Notes: generated from the sequence alone by a model not told the origin. DNA of 64,000 nucleotides from CBDCYS01 sp965226245 (GCA_965226245.1 CBDDCL010000015.1:3410001-3474000); one strand, 5' to 3'. Positions 16,791-27,417 are shown, counted from the first letter of the stretch. Numbers and translations: made by a program.

Positions 16791-19700
16791 TTCAATGACT
16801 TTCCTCAGTGCGCTTACCGTGTGCAACTGGGCCTTTGTCCCATAGAAAGCGGCCACCTGCATGAACACGTAGCTGTCGTCGGGAATATTCAGAGATTGCC
16901 TTGTGACGACCGGAGGTGATTCCCCAATGTTGCGCAAAAAAGCAAGATTCGCTCCATTGGGTATACAGACGACCCTTGACGGCTCGATATTGTACTTCCG
17001 ACAGAAGTAGCTTCGGACAGACTTAGAAACGGCAAGATATCTGGTGACAGCTCGGTCGGTGGCGCGCACCTCGGCATCTTGTTCGGGCGAGTGCCAAATG
17101 TAGGAGTTGTGAACCACGTTGATGACAGGCGTGCCGCGGGAAGCGCTGCTCGCAGCGCCGAAGTTGGAATAGTGGCTGATCAGGAGGTCCGCTTTTTCAG
17201 TATCGAGAATCCTCTGGAACTTCTCAGTGTCTCGACCCACCAAGTAAGTGCGTATCCCGGCTGCTCGGCAGGCATTTGCGATATCGCCGCCCTCTTGAAT
17301 GGTGGAGATCACCGAACGGAAACCGGCGTCGTTCAGCGTACTTGCCATCTCCGCTACCACACGTTCGAGGCCGCCGCGGTGCAGGCCTAGTGTTTCCAGC
17401 ACTACGGTGGGTTGACCGTTGCGTTCGGAAGTCGCCGAAAGGGCCGGGGCGACTTCAGTTTCCCGACCCATGCTTTCACCACCGCTGGGATCGCGCGTCC
17501 CGCGGAAGAGCAAATCGTTGTTGGCGATCGCCGCGAAGGTTTGTGCTCGGCGAAGAGGGGAGCGCTCCTTCAGGTATTGGTCGGCCATTTGCAAGTCCGG
17601 ACAAATCTCGAGCGCTTCCCGCACTGAGTCGGCGCGGGAGCTGATGAGAGCGTTCGGCAGATCGTGAAAACCCGCAGCCTGAACCGTTTCCGTTGCAAGG
17701 ATGGGTTTGCCGGCGGTCAGATAACACATCAGTGTATCCTCGATCCAGGGCAGCCCATCTTTCGCCGATGAGAACGGAGCCAACAGCAGGAAGGCGCGAG
17801 ACAAATACTTGTGCCACTCGTGGAGAGGTTTGTACCAGAGGTCGTACACATTGGTCGCGCCGGGGAAATAGGTGTCTAGATGCGTTACATAGTGGGGGCT
17901 GCTTGAGATAAAGAGAAAGTCCAGATCGGGATGCTTTTCGACGGCCTCTCCGATGAAGTCGAAGTCGAGCAGCTTGGCACTCAGCGGAGCAATACAAACG
18001 ACCAAAGGGCTTTTGATTTCAGGAAAATCCCACGGCACATAGGTGTTGTCGCGGGCCTTGAGGATCAGCTTGGACTCGTCGCTGCACGCAAACCTGCCCG
18101 GGATGAACAAGGACCACCTACGCTGAAAATGCGGCGGCAGGTTTGCTGCGACTTGCTTGGAGCCGGCCAGACACCAAGTCCCGAGTCCCGGGGCGTCTTT
18201 CAGCACAGTCAGACGACCGGGGTCGCTGTTCGGAGCAAGCCAATAAAAGCAAAAGACCGAATCAGCGGGCCAAACCCGGGCGAGGGCGACTAACCACTTC
18301 GGGTCCTCCCCGAACGACAGGAGTATCCCTTTCGATGCCGAGCGGTTCTCAGTGAGCCAATCCCGCACCTCGTCGGGATCCGGCATCAACAGCACGTTAT
18401 ATTGGTCGTCGGGTTCACCCGACTCCCAACCACTCGTCGCTACGACGGCTACTGCGTTGCCGAGCTGTCGAAAAGCTCGAGCGATGGCGGCGACCGGTTC
18501 CTGCGGCACGCCTCGAGCGGAATCGTAGACGATGACGACGTCAAATCGTTTCTCGTAGTACAGCAACCTTTGGCGGTGGCGCCGCATGAGGGTTTGCACA
18601 TTGTGGACGATCTGCGCCTGTCCATGCTTGGCGCTAAGGGTGTCCTCGTGTACTCGGTATCGATACAGGCACTGTTCCGTGTCGACATGGCGAATAATGC
18701 CGTGTGAGCTGACCCGCAACCAGTAATCGTAGTCTTCCGTGCCGAGCAAAGCGTCATCGTAATCACCCACAAGCCTTCCCATTCGGGCACGGTAAAGAAA
18801 GCAGGCTCCGATAAAGTTGTCGTCCAATAGGCCGAGGGTCTCGACTGTATGAGGCAGGCGGAGCCGCTGGGTGGCGTTCGGACACTGGTTGCTAGGACGG
18901 TAATCGGACCCGATCAACGGAGCTCCTTCGTCGTTGATAATGTCCGCATTCCCGTATGTCATGTCCACTTCCGGATTCCGCAGCAGGAAGCCGAGAAGGG
19001 TGGCAATCATCTCGGGCCGCATCACGTTATCGGCGGACGTCCACGTAAGGAACTCACCTTCGACCGCTTGAAAGCCCGTATTGAGTCCCTTCGGCAGCCC
19101 TTCATGCGTTTTCCGGATGATTCGAACGCGTGGATCGCTCGCGAACTTGTCAAAGACGGGATCGAGGTCTTCGGTGGAACCGTCGTCAACGACGATCAGC
19201 TCAAGATTTTTGTACGACTGTTCCAGCACGCTGCGGATCGACTCACCCACCAGACGTGCCTGGTTCCACACCGGCAAGACGACACTGACTTTCGGCCGGT
19301 AGGAGGGGTAGGAGTCAAATGGCAAGCTCGTTTTGTACGCGTGCACCTCAGCGGGGGCGTGGGCTGAGCTGGCGGCGGGCCTTGTTCCATCCTTCGGGAC
19401 CGTCTCGGAGGACTCAGCCTCGTCGGAGTCGGCAGCCCCGGATTGCGACGCAGGAGCTTGCGGTGAGAGAAGCGCGCTATACCTGTGGGAGAAGACAAGG
19501 CGATAAAACTTCAGATAAACAGGACGCACGAAGGCTCGCGCCGACTCTGGAACGCAAGATTGAAGGAAATCCAATAGTCGATCCAAGTTCCTGCGTAGCT
19601 TCACGCTGAGACGGGCATTGTGCAACTCGATTAACTCCTGACGGGAGCGGTTGCTGAACTCAGCGAGGTTTCTGAGTTTCGCGTTGCCTCGATGCAATGT

Positions 19701-20495
19701 CTCGATCTCTTCATTCTGCGAAGTGGTCCAATTGGCGAGTTCTTGGATTCGGTCGTCTAAGCGGGCAACTTCCGCTGATGTCTCACCCAATTGTTTCTCC
19801 AGCTCTCGTTTTTCCAGCGCATGCCGTTGCTCAAGCTGGAGCACGAAACGATCCTTGCCTTGCAACTGCTCCTGCAGTTTGGCCACTTCGCCTTTTTTCT
19901 CGGCCACGGAAGAGATCAGTTGCTCGTTATCGGCGTGCTGCTTGCCTACCCGGGCGGAAAGCTCTTTCAATTGCTCTTGACGCTGCTTCAACTGCGCGAT
20001 CAGTTGCTCGTTGTCGGCGCGCTGCTTTCGCACGCTGGCGGAGAACTCCTCGACCTGTTCTTGCTTTTGCTTCAACTGCCCGCTCAGTTGCTCGTTGTCG
20101 GCGTGCTTTTGCTTCAACTGCCCGCTCAGTTGCTCGTTGTCGGCGTGCTCTTGTTTCAACTGCCCGCTCAGTTGCTCGTTGTCGGCGTGCTTTTGCTTCA
20201 ACTGCCCGCTCAGTTGCTCGTTGTCGGCGTGCTTTTGCTTCAACTGCCCGCTCAGTTGCTCATTGTCGGCGTGCTTTTGCTTCAACTGCCCGCTCAGTTG
20301 CTCGTTGTCGGCGTGCTTTTGCTTCAACTGCCCGCTCAGTTGCTCGTTGTCGGCGTGCTCTTGCTTCAACTGCCCGCTCAGTTGCTCGTTGTCGGCGTGC
20401 TCTTGCTTCAACTGCCCGCTCAGTTGCTCGTTGTCGGCGCGCTTTTGCTTCAACTGCCCGCTCAGTTGCTCGTTGTCGGCGTGCTTTTGCTTCAA
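16764..20495 (-). pseudogene. Giant polysaccharide-synthesis gene: coiled coil + GT2 + GT4 + GT4 (broken)
   Basis: The open frame covers the end of a 14-residue coiled-coil array (residues 1-270) and a variable linker. A GT2 domain follows (about 402-620; 'VSVVLPVWNQARLVGESIRS', 'LELIVVDDGSTED'), then a GT-B-like domain (about 645-1000; 'PWIEDTLMCYLTAGKPILAT') and the first half of a second GT4 (about 1018-1233; 'GLHRGGLERVVAEM', 'VVCIPNGANLAFL'). It is cut by IS1380 at 16790. At its 5' end a 4-bp deletion near 20495 separates it from 20492-22819. It probably made a capsule or exopolysaccharide as a cytoplasmic multi-domain transferase. Confidence 0.78.
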
Positions 20496-21960
20496 CTGCT
20501 CAGTTGCTCGTTGTCAGCGTGCTTTTGCTTCAACTCCCCGCTCAGTTGCTCGTTGTCGGCGCGCTGCTTTCGCCGCTCAGTTGCTCGTTGTTCTTGCTTT
20601 TGCTTCAACTGCCCGCTCAGTTGCTCGTTGTCAGCGTGCTCTTGCTTCAACTGCCCGCTCAGTTGCTCGTTGTCGGCGCGCTGCTCTCGCACGCTGGCGG
20701 AGAACTCCTCCACCTGTTCTTGCTTTTGCTTCAACTGCCCGCTCAGTTGCTCGTTGTCAGCGTGCTCTTGCTTCAACTGCCCGCTCAGTTGCTCGTTGTC
20801 GGCGCGCTGCTCTCGCACGCTGGCGGAGAACTCCTCCACCTGTTCTTGCTTTTGCTTCAACTGCCCGCTCAGTTGCTCGTTGTCAGCGTGCTCTTGCTTC
20901 AACTGCCCGCTCAGTTGCTCGTTGTCGGCGTGCTGTTTTCGGATGGAGGCGGAGAGTTCCTCGACCTGTTCTTGCTCTTGCTTCAACTCCCCGCTCAGTT
21001 GCTCGTTCTGGGCGTGCTGTTTGCCCACCCAAGCGGAGAGCTCATCGAGTTGTTCTTGCTTTTGCTTCAACTGCCCGCTCAGTTGCTCGTTGTCGGCGCG
21101 CTGCTTTCGCACGCTAGCGGAGAACTCCTCCACCTGTTCTTGCTTTTGCTTCAACTGCCCGCTCAGTTGCTCGTTGTCAGCGTGCTCTTGCTTCAACTCC
21201 CCGCTCAGTTGCTCGTTGTCAGCGTGCTCTTGCTTCAACTGCCCGCTCAGTTGCTCGTTGTCGGCGCGCTGCTTTCGCACGCTGGCGGAGAACTCCTCCA
21301 CCTGTTCTTGCTTTTGCTTCAACTGCCCGCTCAGTTGCTCGTTGTCGGCGTGCTGTTTTCGGATGGAGGCGGAGAGTTCCTCGACCTGTTCTTGCTCTTG
21401 CTTCAACTCCCCGCTCAGTTGCTCGTTCTGGGCGTGCTGTTTGCCCACCCAAGCGGAGAGCTCATCGAGTTGTTCTTGCTTTTGCTTCAACTGCCCGCTC
21501 AGTTGCTCGTTGTCAGCGTGCTGTTTTCGGATGCAGGCGGAGAGTTCCTCGACCTGTTCTTCCTTTTGCTTCAACTGCCCGCTCAGTTGCTCGTTGTCGG
21601 CGTGCTGTTTTCGGATGGAGGCGGAGAGTTCCTCGACCTGTTCTTGCTCTTGCTTCAACTTCCCGCTCAGTTCCTCGATGTGGGCGTGCTGTTTGCCCCC
21701 CCAAGCGGAGAGCTCCTCGAGTTGTTCTTGCTTTTGCTTCAACTGCCCGCTCAGTTCCTCGTTGTCGGCGTGCTGTTTGTCCACGCAAGCGGAGAGCTCC
21801 TCGTTGTCGGCGCGCTGCTTTCGCACGCTGGCGGAGAACTCCTCGACCTGTTCTTGCTCTTGCTTCAACTGCCCGCTCAGTTCCTCGATGTGGGCGTGCT
21901 GTTTGTCCACCCAGGCGGAGAGCTCATCCAGTTGTTCTTTGCGAGACTTCAGCTGTTCAT
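19900..21960 (-). repeat. Coding tandem repeats of 42 bp (14-residue, two-heptad unit)
   Basis: The basic unit encodes LKQKHADNEQLSGQ. Eleven near-identical units run from 20083 to 20510. Further units of 42, 84 and 126 bp follow, including 'QEQVEEFSASVRKQRADNEQ' variants, giving roughly thirty in all. As 14 residues equal two heptads, the array keeps coiled-coil register. Because the period is a multiple of three, the other strand is also open over its whole length. Confidence 0.9.
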
Positions 21961-22819
21961 CGGACCGTTTGGCCGCCGTGAGCTGTTCCTTCACCGCACT
22001 GGCTACAACCGAAACCAGTTCCGGGGCCAAAGGCTTCGGTTCCGGCGGCCGCTTCAGGAGTTCACAGGCTAGTTGGACGTTTTTTTTCGCCTCTTGGGCC
22101 AGCTTTTTGCTGGCGGCTCGCAAGGATGCCGAAATCTTCGGCCGTTGTTCCAGCGCTTGCGTCATCAAATCCCGGAGCGTCCCGGACTGAATGTCGCGTA
22201 GGGGGCAATCGAAGTGCCGCAGCGCGAGCCTTGTCATCAGCGCGGAGACCTTGGGATCGTAGCTCAAAGCCACTACCGGCACACCCGCTTGAGCCGCAAA
22301 GACGATCGAATGAAGGCGCATCCCAACCAAGAGGTCACACTCCGCAATCAGCGCCTTCACTTCTTGGGGAGCCAAGCGCTCTTGAAGCACGGTTGCCTCC
22401 GTCTGTGGACTCAATTGCGATGCAATGCGCCGGGCAACAGCGAGGTCGTTTTCTTTTTCCGTCTCCAGTGTCTGAAACGGAACGAAGACGACTCGGCCAC
22501 TCTCACTCTGCACAAACTTGTCGAGAGCTTCGGCTAATTGTCTCTCCCAGTACTGCGACCGGACATCGACGCTCCATTCACGAACGGCCACTCCCACGGT
22601 GGGCCCGGACGAGGACCGCTTCGGAAACAGGTCGCGGAGTGCCTTCGCACTCTTCTTGCATGGCTTGGCGCCGAAGGCGCAGTCCGCGGTCACGATGATT
22701 CTGGAACTGGGCACACCGGCCGATTTGAGAAGTGATCGAGATAGTTGGTCACGGACAGTGACGACGTCGGCAGCCAAACAGGCCGCCTTCGTGTACTCCC
22801 GGGCCAGCTCCGACCTGAA
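20492..22819 (-). pseudogene. Giant polysaccharide-synthesis gene: pyruvyltransferase C-terminal part + coiled coil
   Basis: Downstream of the IS1595 copy the frame continues 'FRSELAREYTKAACLAADVV' into the C-terminal half of a polysaccharide pyruvyltransferase (CsaB/WcaK-like): 'VGVAVREW', 'VVFVPFQTLE', 'LVGMRLHSIVFAAQAGVPVV', 'ALSYDPKVSALMTRL'. It then runs straight into the coiled-coil repeats. The frame stops at 20492 because 4 bp (GGGC) are missing from a repeat unit. Shifted residues (QEQRATERRKQR) near 20580 mark two further compensating indels. Confidence 0.75.
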
Positions 22820-22828
22820 CGGACCGAA

Positions 22829-23855
22829 ATGGGGTATTTAGTTGACTCCAGTAGCCACTACATCTTGGGGGTGGGGGTGCCGGCCCTGGTGGCCTCGACC
22901 ATTGTCTTATAGGGAGCAGGGTCGGCGGCGACCGCCTGCTGGAGGAGGCGATAGAAAAGTTTGCCGCGCGACCGTGAGGTCCGCCGGTTGAAGCGGAACG
23001 TGAACTCGTCCAGGTAGTAGTCCAAATACTCGTGACTGACAGCCCCCTGGTGGGTCCCCAACAGCCAGCGCTTTAGCAGAGAGGCGACACGATGGACTCT
23101 CGGCAGCAGCTTACTCGCCGATTGCCGCTTCCCGCGCAGCACGGTGACTTCATGGCGGTATCCTTTGTTCTCCAATCCCGCATAGCCTTCCCAGCCGTCG
23201 GTGTGCACGAGGCTGCCAGGTTGGATAGCTTCTTCGACAAAGGCTTCCAAGCTCGCCGCTGAGGCATCCGCGATCCGACGGAGCCGGATGCGACCCATAC
23301 CGCGCCCATCCTCCTCGGCAGCAACCGCAACTAACGCTTTGCCAACCATTTCGCGACCTCGGACGCCCTCTTCGACTCCGCCCACATACGTTTCGTCCAC
23401 CTCCACCCGGCCGACCAGCCGATTGCGACCGGGGCGCACCATGGCGCGGCGGAACTTGTGCAGCCAGGTCCAGGCGGTTACATAGCTACCCAAACCCAAG
23501 ACCCGCTGCAACTCCAGCGCGCTGGCCCCGCCTTTTTGCGTTGTCACCCACCAAGCCGCCCGGAACCACAACGTCAAGGGCTTGCGGGTGTCCTGGAAAA
23601 TCGTGCCCGCCGTCACCGAGGCCTGGTAACCGCAGTCGGCGCAGAGCAGCAGATTGCGTTTGCTGGCCCATGAGGACTGGATCCCACAGCGCGGGCACAC
23701 GAACCCCTCCGGCCAGCGCAGCTTCAGCAGGTACTCCCGGCACGCCTCCTCGGTCGAGAATCGAGCTTCCAACTCGACGAGGTTTCGGGGGTAGTCCTCC
23801 TTCATGCCCCCAACCACAACATATTGTGGCTACTGGAGTCAACTAAATACCCCAT
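22829..23855 (-). mobile_element. IS1595-family element, copy A (1027 bp)
   Basis: The ends read ATGGGGTATTTAGTTGACTC inward on both sides. The flanking duplication is CGGACCGA (22820-22827 and 23856-23863), with one extra A on the left. It splits the pyruvyltransferase part of the giant gene between 'GVGIGP' and 'FRSELAR'. Confidence 0.93.
22858..23805 (-). CDS. IS1595-family transposase
   Basis: The 315-aa protein (counted from 'MKEDYPRNLVELEARF'; a GTG four codons earlier is also possible) has an N-terminal zinc ribbon, CPRC...CADC. The IS1595 DDE core follows: 'VEVDETYVGG' (Asp), 'HTDGWEGY' (Asp) and 'LDEFTFRFNRR' (Glu). It is intact, with the same translation in all seven full-length copies here, so the copies must be very recent. 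Confidence 0.94.
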   Translation of the reverse strand: MKEDYPRNLVELEARFSTEEACREYLLKLRWPEGFVCPRCGIQSSWASKRNLLLCADCGYQASVTAGTIFQDTRKPLTLWFRAAWWVTTQKGGASALELQRVLGLGSYVTAWTWLHKFRRAMVRPGRNRLVGRVEVDETYVGGVEEGVRGREMVGKALVAVAAEEDGRGMGRIRLRRIADASAASLEAFVEEAIQPGSLVHTDGWEGYAGLENKGYRHEVTVLRGKRQSASKLLPRVHRVASLLKRWLLGTHQGAVSHEYLDYYLDEFTFRFNRRTSRSRGKLFYRLLQQAVAADPAPYKTMVEATRAGTPTPKM

Positions 23856-23863
23856 CGGACCGA

Positions 23864-24251
23864 TTCCGACCCCCCAAAGCATCACGCGCTTTTGCGCTAG
23901 CAAGCCGTACAGCGCCGGCGCCACATAGACTGTACACCCCGAGCCCCTTGTGAACATGCGATCCGGCTCAAAGCCAAGCGTGTCGTGAAAGAGGCCGCCG
24001 CCGCCGGCAACCACCAAATCCGCCTCCTCGATAGCTTCGGCAATCTCGTACGGCTCGGATCGGCCGATCGCTCGAACTCGATGTTCAATTGTAGTCTGTC
24101 CTGGATCGTCCGACATCACGGTGAATGAGGCGTCTCGCAGTCTTGCACCCAGACTGGCCAGAATCGTCCCAAGGATGATCTCATCGCCCGTGTTGCGGTT
24201 CCCGTAGTAACCGTACACGAACACCTTCGGATTCCGGGTCGAAGCGTTCAT
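23864..24251 (-). pseudogene. Giant polysaccharide-synthesis gene: pyruvyltransferase N-terminal part
   Basis: Starting 'MNASTRNPKVFVYGYYGNRN', it has the pyruvyltransferase N-terminal motifs 'GYYGNRNTGDEIILGTILAS', 'DLVVAGGGGLFHDTLG' and 'VMLWGVGIGP'. IS1595 copy A ends the frame in the middle of the domain. Removing IS and duplication joins it to 20492-22819. The full gene, with all insertions removed, would encode about 2,300 residues. Confidence 0.8.
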
Positions 24252-24263
24252 CGGAACTTTATA

Positions 24264-24644
24264 TTACAGCATGTCCGGATTTCCGTTGAAAAGCAGTGAG
24301 ACTCGTCGCGCGACCCATGCTCGCAAGAATTCAACTTCCATCGGGTAGGGCAACCGGAGTGTAGCCCCGCTCAAAATGTACTGCATTCGGGTGTCACAGT
24401 CTGGCTGTGCAAATAAGCGCACGGTAACCACCCCGTCTGGCTGCGGGTTCGACGTCTCGCTACCGAAGCTGCTGACAGCGGCCTGCTCAGCGCGGACCTC
24501 ATTGACGGCATTCGACGGGTGCGCGGTGTCAAACAGTTGGGTCGCCGTATCGGCTCTGCTCGCCGCGCCGTGGTCTAAAGTAGAAGCAAGTAGATGGCAC
24601 TCGGGTACAAGACCGGGCGGTCGCGCCCCAGGGACGCCGAACAA
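24264..24644 (-). CDS. Doubtful ORF upstream of the giant gene
   Basis: The frame ends 12 bases before the pyruvyltransferase start. Its C-terminal half ('VVTVRLFAQPDCDTRMQYIL', then 'RLPYPMEVEFLRAWVARR') looks protein-like, while the N-terminal half does not. It may be the tail of a gene truncated on its 5' side. No family recognised. Confidence 0.3.
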   Translation of the reverse strand: MFGVPGARPPGLVPECHLLASTLDHGAASRADTATQLFDTAHPSNAVNEVRAEQAAVSSFGSETSNPQPDGVVTVRLFAQPDCDTRMQYILSGATLRLPYPMEVEFLRAWVARRVSLLFNGNPDML

Positions 24645-24807
24645 GCGTACCGAGGAAGCGGCTCAGATTCTAGAGGAGCTTGGCTGCAACCCCATCCGCG
24701 GCATGGCAGAGATTGCCATGAGCGAGACCCACCCCGAGCGGGAGCCAAGCCACCCCCGACGCGTTTTTTTGCAGCGCGCCTTTCTACCACGGGGTGAGGC
24801 GGGGTAA
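24597..24807 (+). pseudogene. Phage/mobile-element fragment ('GTRPGGRAPGTPNK')
   Basis: 'GTRPGGRAPGTPNKRTEEAA' followed by 'ILEELGCNPIRGMAEIAM' resembles the start of phage-associated small proteins that begin with a Gly-Arg-rich 'GTPNK' motif. The ATG at 24594 is in a different frame and the sequence soon loses coherence, so only a remnant is claimed. Confidence 0.35.
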
Positions 24808-25037
24808 ACCGGGGGTGGACGGGGCTGGCCGGGTCGCCTCGTGGACTCGGTACCCGTGCGGGAGGCGCAAATATCTGGCTGAATCCATTGCCTCGTCATT
24901 GCCATCCTCCAAGCCACAGCTCCCCCAGTGGCCAATTCTCGGGTTGGCGTTCTCGGGCACCCTTTACACCCTCGGCTTCAGTAAGTCCGCTGGACCAATC
25001 GTGCGCTGCCCGACCTGACGTATAAGTTTCATGATTT

Positions 25038-25077
25038 CAGTATGTACACTTTATCTGCAGATAAAGTTTGTATACTG
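25038..25077. promoter_or_regulatory. 40-bp AT-rich palindrome, candidate operator
   Basis: The core ACTTTATCTGCAGATAAAGT (25048-25067) is a perfect palindrome. Flanking CAGTAT/ATACTG extends it to 40 bp with 17 of 20 pairs matching. It stands out in GC-rich surroundings and lies about 225 bases before the next gene. No T-run follows, so an operator is more likely than a terminator. Confidence 0.5.
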
Positions 25078-25302
25078 ATTTCAAAGGACTTAGGCTCTTC
25101 CTTATTGTTCTCTCAAGCCGGATTCAGAAGCCCAAAATGGCCAAGGATAAGGATTCCGGCGTAGTGCTAGAATCCGAAGTGCTGTGAACAAGTACCTTTT
25201 GCTCAAGACGCAAAGGAACGAAATCTTGCGGGCGGTTAACGATATGCCGGGCTCGATCCAGCCGAGTTTGAGTGGCGAGAAGTGCAGAAGGAGCGGATTC
25301 CT

Positions 25303-26149
25303 ATGGGCCCTGAGGAAGCGATCGTTTCATCGCTCGTTCACACCCCAACGGGATACAAGATTACCTTTGACATGCGCGGCAAGCACATCAGCGTGACTTT
25401 TTCGCCGGGCCGACAGTCACCACAGGACCACGAGTTCTGCCTTGGGTGGGTAGAGATGCATTACAATGCCAAGGATTGGACCGTATATCTGAAGCGTGAA
25501 CTTGACGCCCCTAATCTGTGGGCGGTTATCGAACGGCAGCGCCAGCTAGCAAAATCGGCGGTAGCCGTTGGGACACCGAACACGCGTTTCAATGAAGATG
25601 AACAGCAGTTCATTTCGGCCCGGCTAGATGAAATCAAAGCCCAGCTTACCGCGATGCATCAGCTACAAGAGGATCATGGCAGATTGCTGAGCGATCAGTT
25701 CGAGTTCCTGAAAGAGGAATCGAAGACGCAACCCCGCAAAAACTGGATGCTGATGGTGTTGGGTACTGTGGCGAGTTTTGGGCTAAGCCAAGTTAAACCC
25801 GAGGCGGTGAAGGATCTCGAAGACGCAACCCCGCAAAAACTGGATGCTGATGGTGTTGGGTACTGTGGCGAGTTTTGGGCTAAGCCAAGTTAAACCCGAG
25901 GCGGTGAAGGATCTGCTGGGCAAGGTTATCGATGCTTTCGCTCCCCTCGTGACTAAACTCTTGGAAAGCGGGACCGGGCAGACTGACGGACTGGGGTTCC
26001 GCGTGGGGGTTCCATCAGGGGTTCCAATTACAGGCCGGTTTGTGAGGTTTGTCCAACCAGACGAGCGGGCACTTCAAAGCCTACTACGACCTCGAACGCA
26101 AGCAGGAGCCCCGAGCGCGAAAAACATCAGCGCCCCCTCGCGTCGCTGA
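25303..26149 (+). pseudogene. Unknown protein disrupted by a 97-bp tandem duplication
   Basis: The ATG at 25303 follows AAGGAG (25287-25292). The frame encodes a hydrophilic N-terminal domain ('GYKITFDMRGKHISVTFSPG'), a helical stretch ('QFISARLDEIKAQLTAMHQL') and a hydrophobic segment ('NWMLMVLGTVASFGLS'). A perfect 97-bp duplication (25721-25817 and 25818-25914) shifts the frame and stops it at 25893. With one copy removed the frame continues 'KDLLGKVIDAFAPLVTKLLE' to 26149. Function unknown; probably a membrane-associated accessory protein. Confidence 0.6.
25721..25914 (+). repeat. Perfect 97-bp direct tandem duplication
   Basis: Two identical 97-bp units starting CGAAGACGCAACCCCGC lie head to tail with no spacer. 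As 97 is not a multiple of three, the duplication is what breaks the surrounding gene. Confidence 0.95.
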
Positions 26150-26235
26150 AAATGAGGATCAGAGCAAACTCAGACTAGAGCCACCGTAACGGCCACGGGC
26201 GCGTAGGGGCGATCGATTTTTCTGTTTCGGCGTAG

Positions 26236-26469
26236 TCAGTAACCCCGGATTGCGAGAGTAACTGTCAACCACCAACCGACGCCGACAGCGCAAACGCCCA
26301 GCGCAAAAAGAGCCGCACGGCTAATAGTCCGTCCCAATGGCCCGTGGTCAGGCATCTGGCTCGTGCCTTCCTTGATGCACCACACGAGCACAGCCAAGCA
26401 AAACAAGATCCGCTCATCAAAAAAAGCATAGTTTAACCTCAGCCTAGCTACCAGTCCCACGCCGGGCAC
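26236..26469 (-). CDS. Small membrane protein, start uncertain
   Basis: The C-terminal 39 residues ('MPDHGPLGRTISRAALFALG', then 'VCAVGVGWWLTVTLAIRGY') contain one clear membrane segment and have their own ATG at 26355 with an AAGGAAGG site. The longer version from GTG 26469 adds a second hydrophobic stretch ('ILFCLAVLVWCI'). Function unknown. Confidence 0.4.
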   Translation of the reverse strand: MPGVGLVARLRLNYAFFDERILFCLAVLVWCIKEGTSQMPDHGPLGRTISRAALFALGVCAVGVGWWLTVTLAIRGY

Positions 26470-26514
26470 CCGCGAAGATGCCGTGGAAGTGCCCGTTCTG
26501 AAGACCTGCTAAAA

Positions 26515-27417
26515 CTATGGACACATAGGCACGGGGACGGATTGTGAAGTCAGGTCGTCGGGCCGGATCAAGATCCGCAACCACACTTCCGTACAGCGTC
26601 GTACCCACACGGCGTTAGGGTCAACCTGAAAGACAAGCTGGTAGAGGCCGGGGAATTCAGGACTCGGACCAGCGTAGAGGATATAGGGACGGTCCCTCAC
26701 TTCGCCATTTTGGATACGACCGAAAGCAAAAGGGTCCCAAACATCGCGACTGTCAAAATCTACTTGAGTCCAAAAATTCGTCAGGTCGAATTCCCCAACC
26801 TCATCCGCGCCGAACCTCTCGTAGGGACGGCCAAAAAACGTGCTTGTAAACCAGACCGTGTAAATCCCGTTTGTCACGATGGGATTTGAGCGCGTCACCA
26901 ACTCCCCACGGATATCCGTAATCGCCGCCCTCCAAAGCTCTTCATCACATGCCTTATCGATCGGGCAATCTTTCTGGACGAACTGGAATATTGCGGGACC
27001 TTTGACGTTTGAATCTCCCCAGCCGTCGATCGGCCCGATGATATGTTCGATGACCAGAAAATTATTCCTGAATAGCTTGACCGACCTCCCCGGACGTTCG
27101 GTATCCGTGTCCGAGTAAAAATTGATCTGTCCGGGACTCACGAATATCAAACCGGCAGGGTCGCACTTTTGCCGATCGTCGCAAAGTTCTAGCCTCACCC
27201 CAGCTAGGTTGGTTGGCAGGGGAATTTCCGTAGCGGTATTCGTGGAACCTGACAGGTTGGACCCGAACACACTGCCCAATGAATAATGTCGCAAGCCGCG
27301 AGTGAAGGTAGCTGAATCGACAACGGCAGTGATTTCCGTTTGGGCCGAGAGCGAAAGGGCAGCTAGGAGCGAGGCGGCGAAAATTCGGACTATAGTCCGT
27401 AGGACCATGATCCACAT
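26515..27417 (-). CDS. Secreted TIGR03437-like protein
   Basis: The 300-aa protein from ATG 27417 starts with a signal peptide (MWIMVLRTIVRIFAASLLAA, cleavage after LSAQ). It contains the acidobacterial pattern 'ITAVVDSATFTRGL', 'YSLGSVFGSNLSG', 'LPTNLAGVRLELCDD' and 'LIFVSPGQINFYSD', like the N-terminal domain of 4205-5791 but without a LamG domain. It is divergent from the HTH gene at 27436, with only 18 bases between the starts, so the two share regulatory DNA. Confidence 0.75.
   Translation of the reverse strand: MWIMVLRTIVRIFAASLLAALSLSAQTEITAVVDSATFTRGLRHYSLGSVFGSNLSGSTNTATEIPLPTNLAGVRLELCDDRQKCDPAGLIFVSPGQINFYSDTDTERPGRSVKLFRNNFLVIEHIIGPIDGWGDSNVKGPAIFQFVQKDCPIDKACDEELWRAAITDIRGELVTRSNPIVTNGIYTVWFTSTFFGRPYERFGADEVGEFDLTNFWTQVDFDSRDVWDPFAFGRIQNGEVRDRPYILYAGPSPEFPGLYQLVFQVDPNAVWVRRCTEVWLRILIRPDDLTSQSVPVPMCP

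Noticed and set aside
20083..20510. CRISPR-like regular spacing of near-identical 42-bp units
   Set aside because: The units are contiguous without unique spacers and encode two coiled-coil heptads in frame.
19697..22190. Two long plus-strand open frames (about 790-800 codons) rich in 'LLQLPAQLLVVG' repeats
   Set aside because: They are the reverse reading of the 42-bp coiled-coil array. A repeat period divisible by three keeps all frames open; there is no ribosome-binding site and the minus strand has recognisable domains on both sides.
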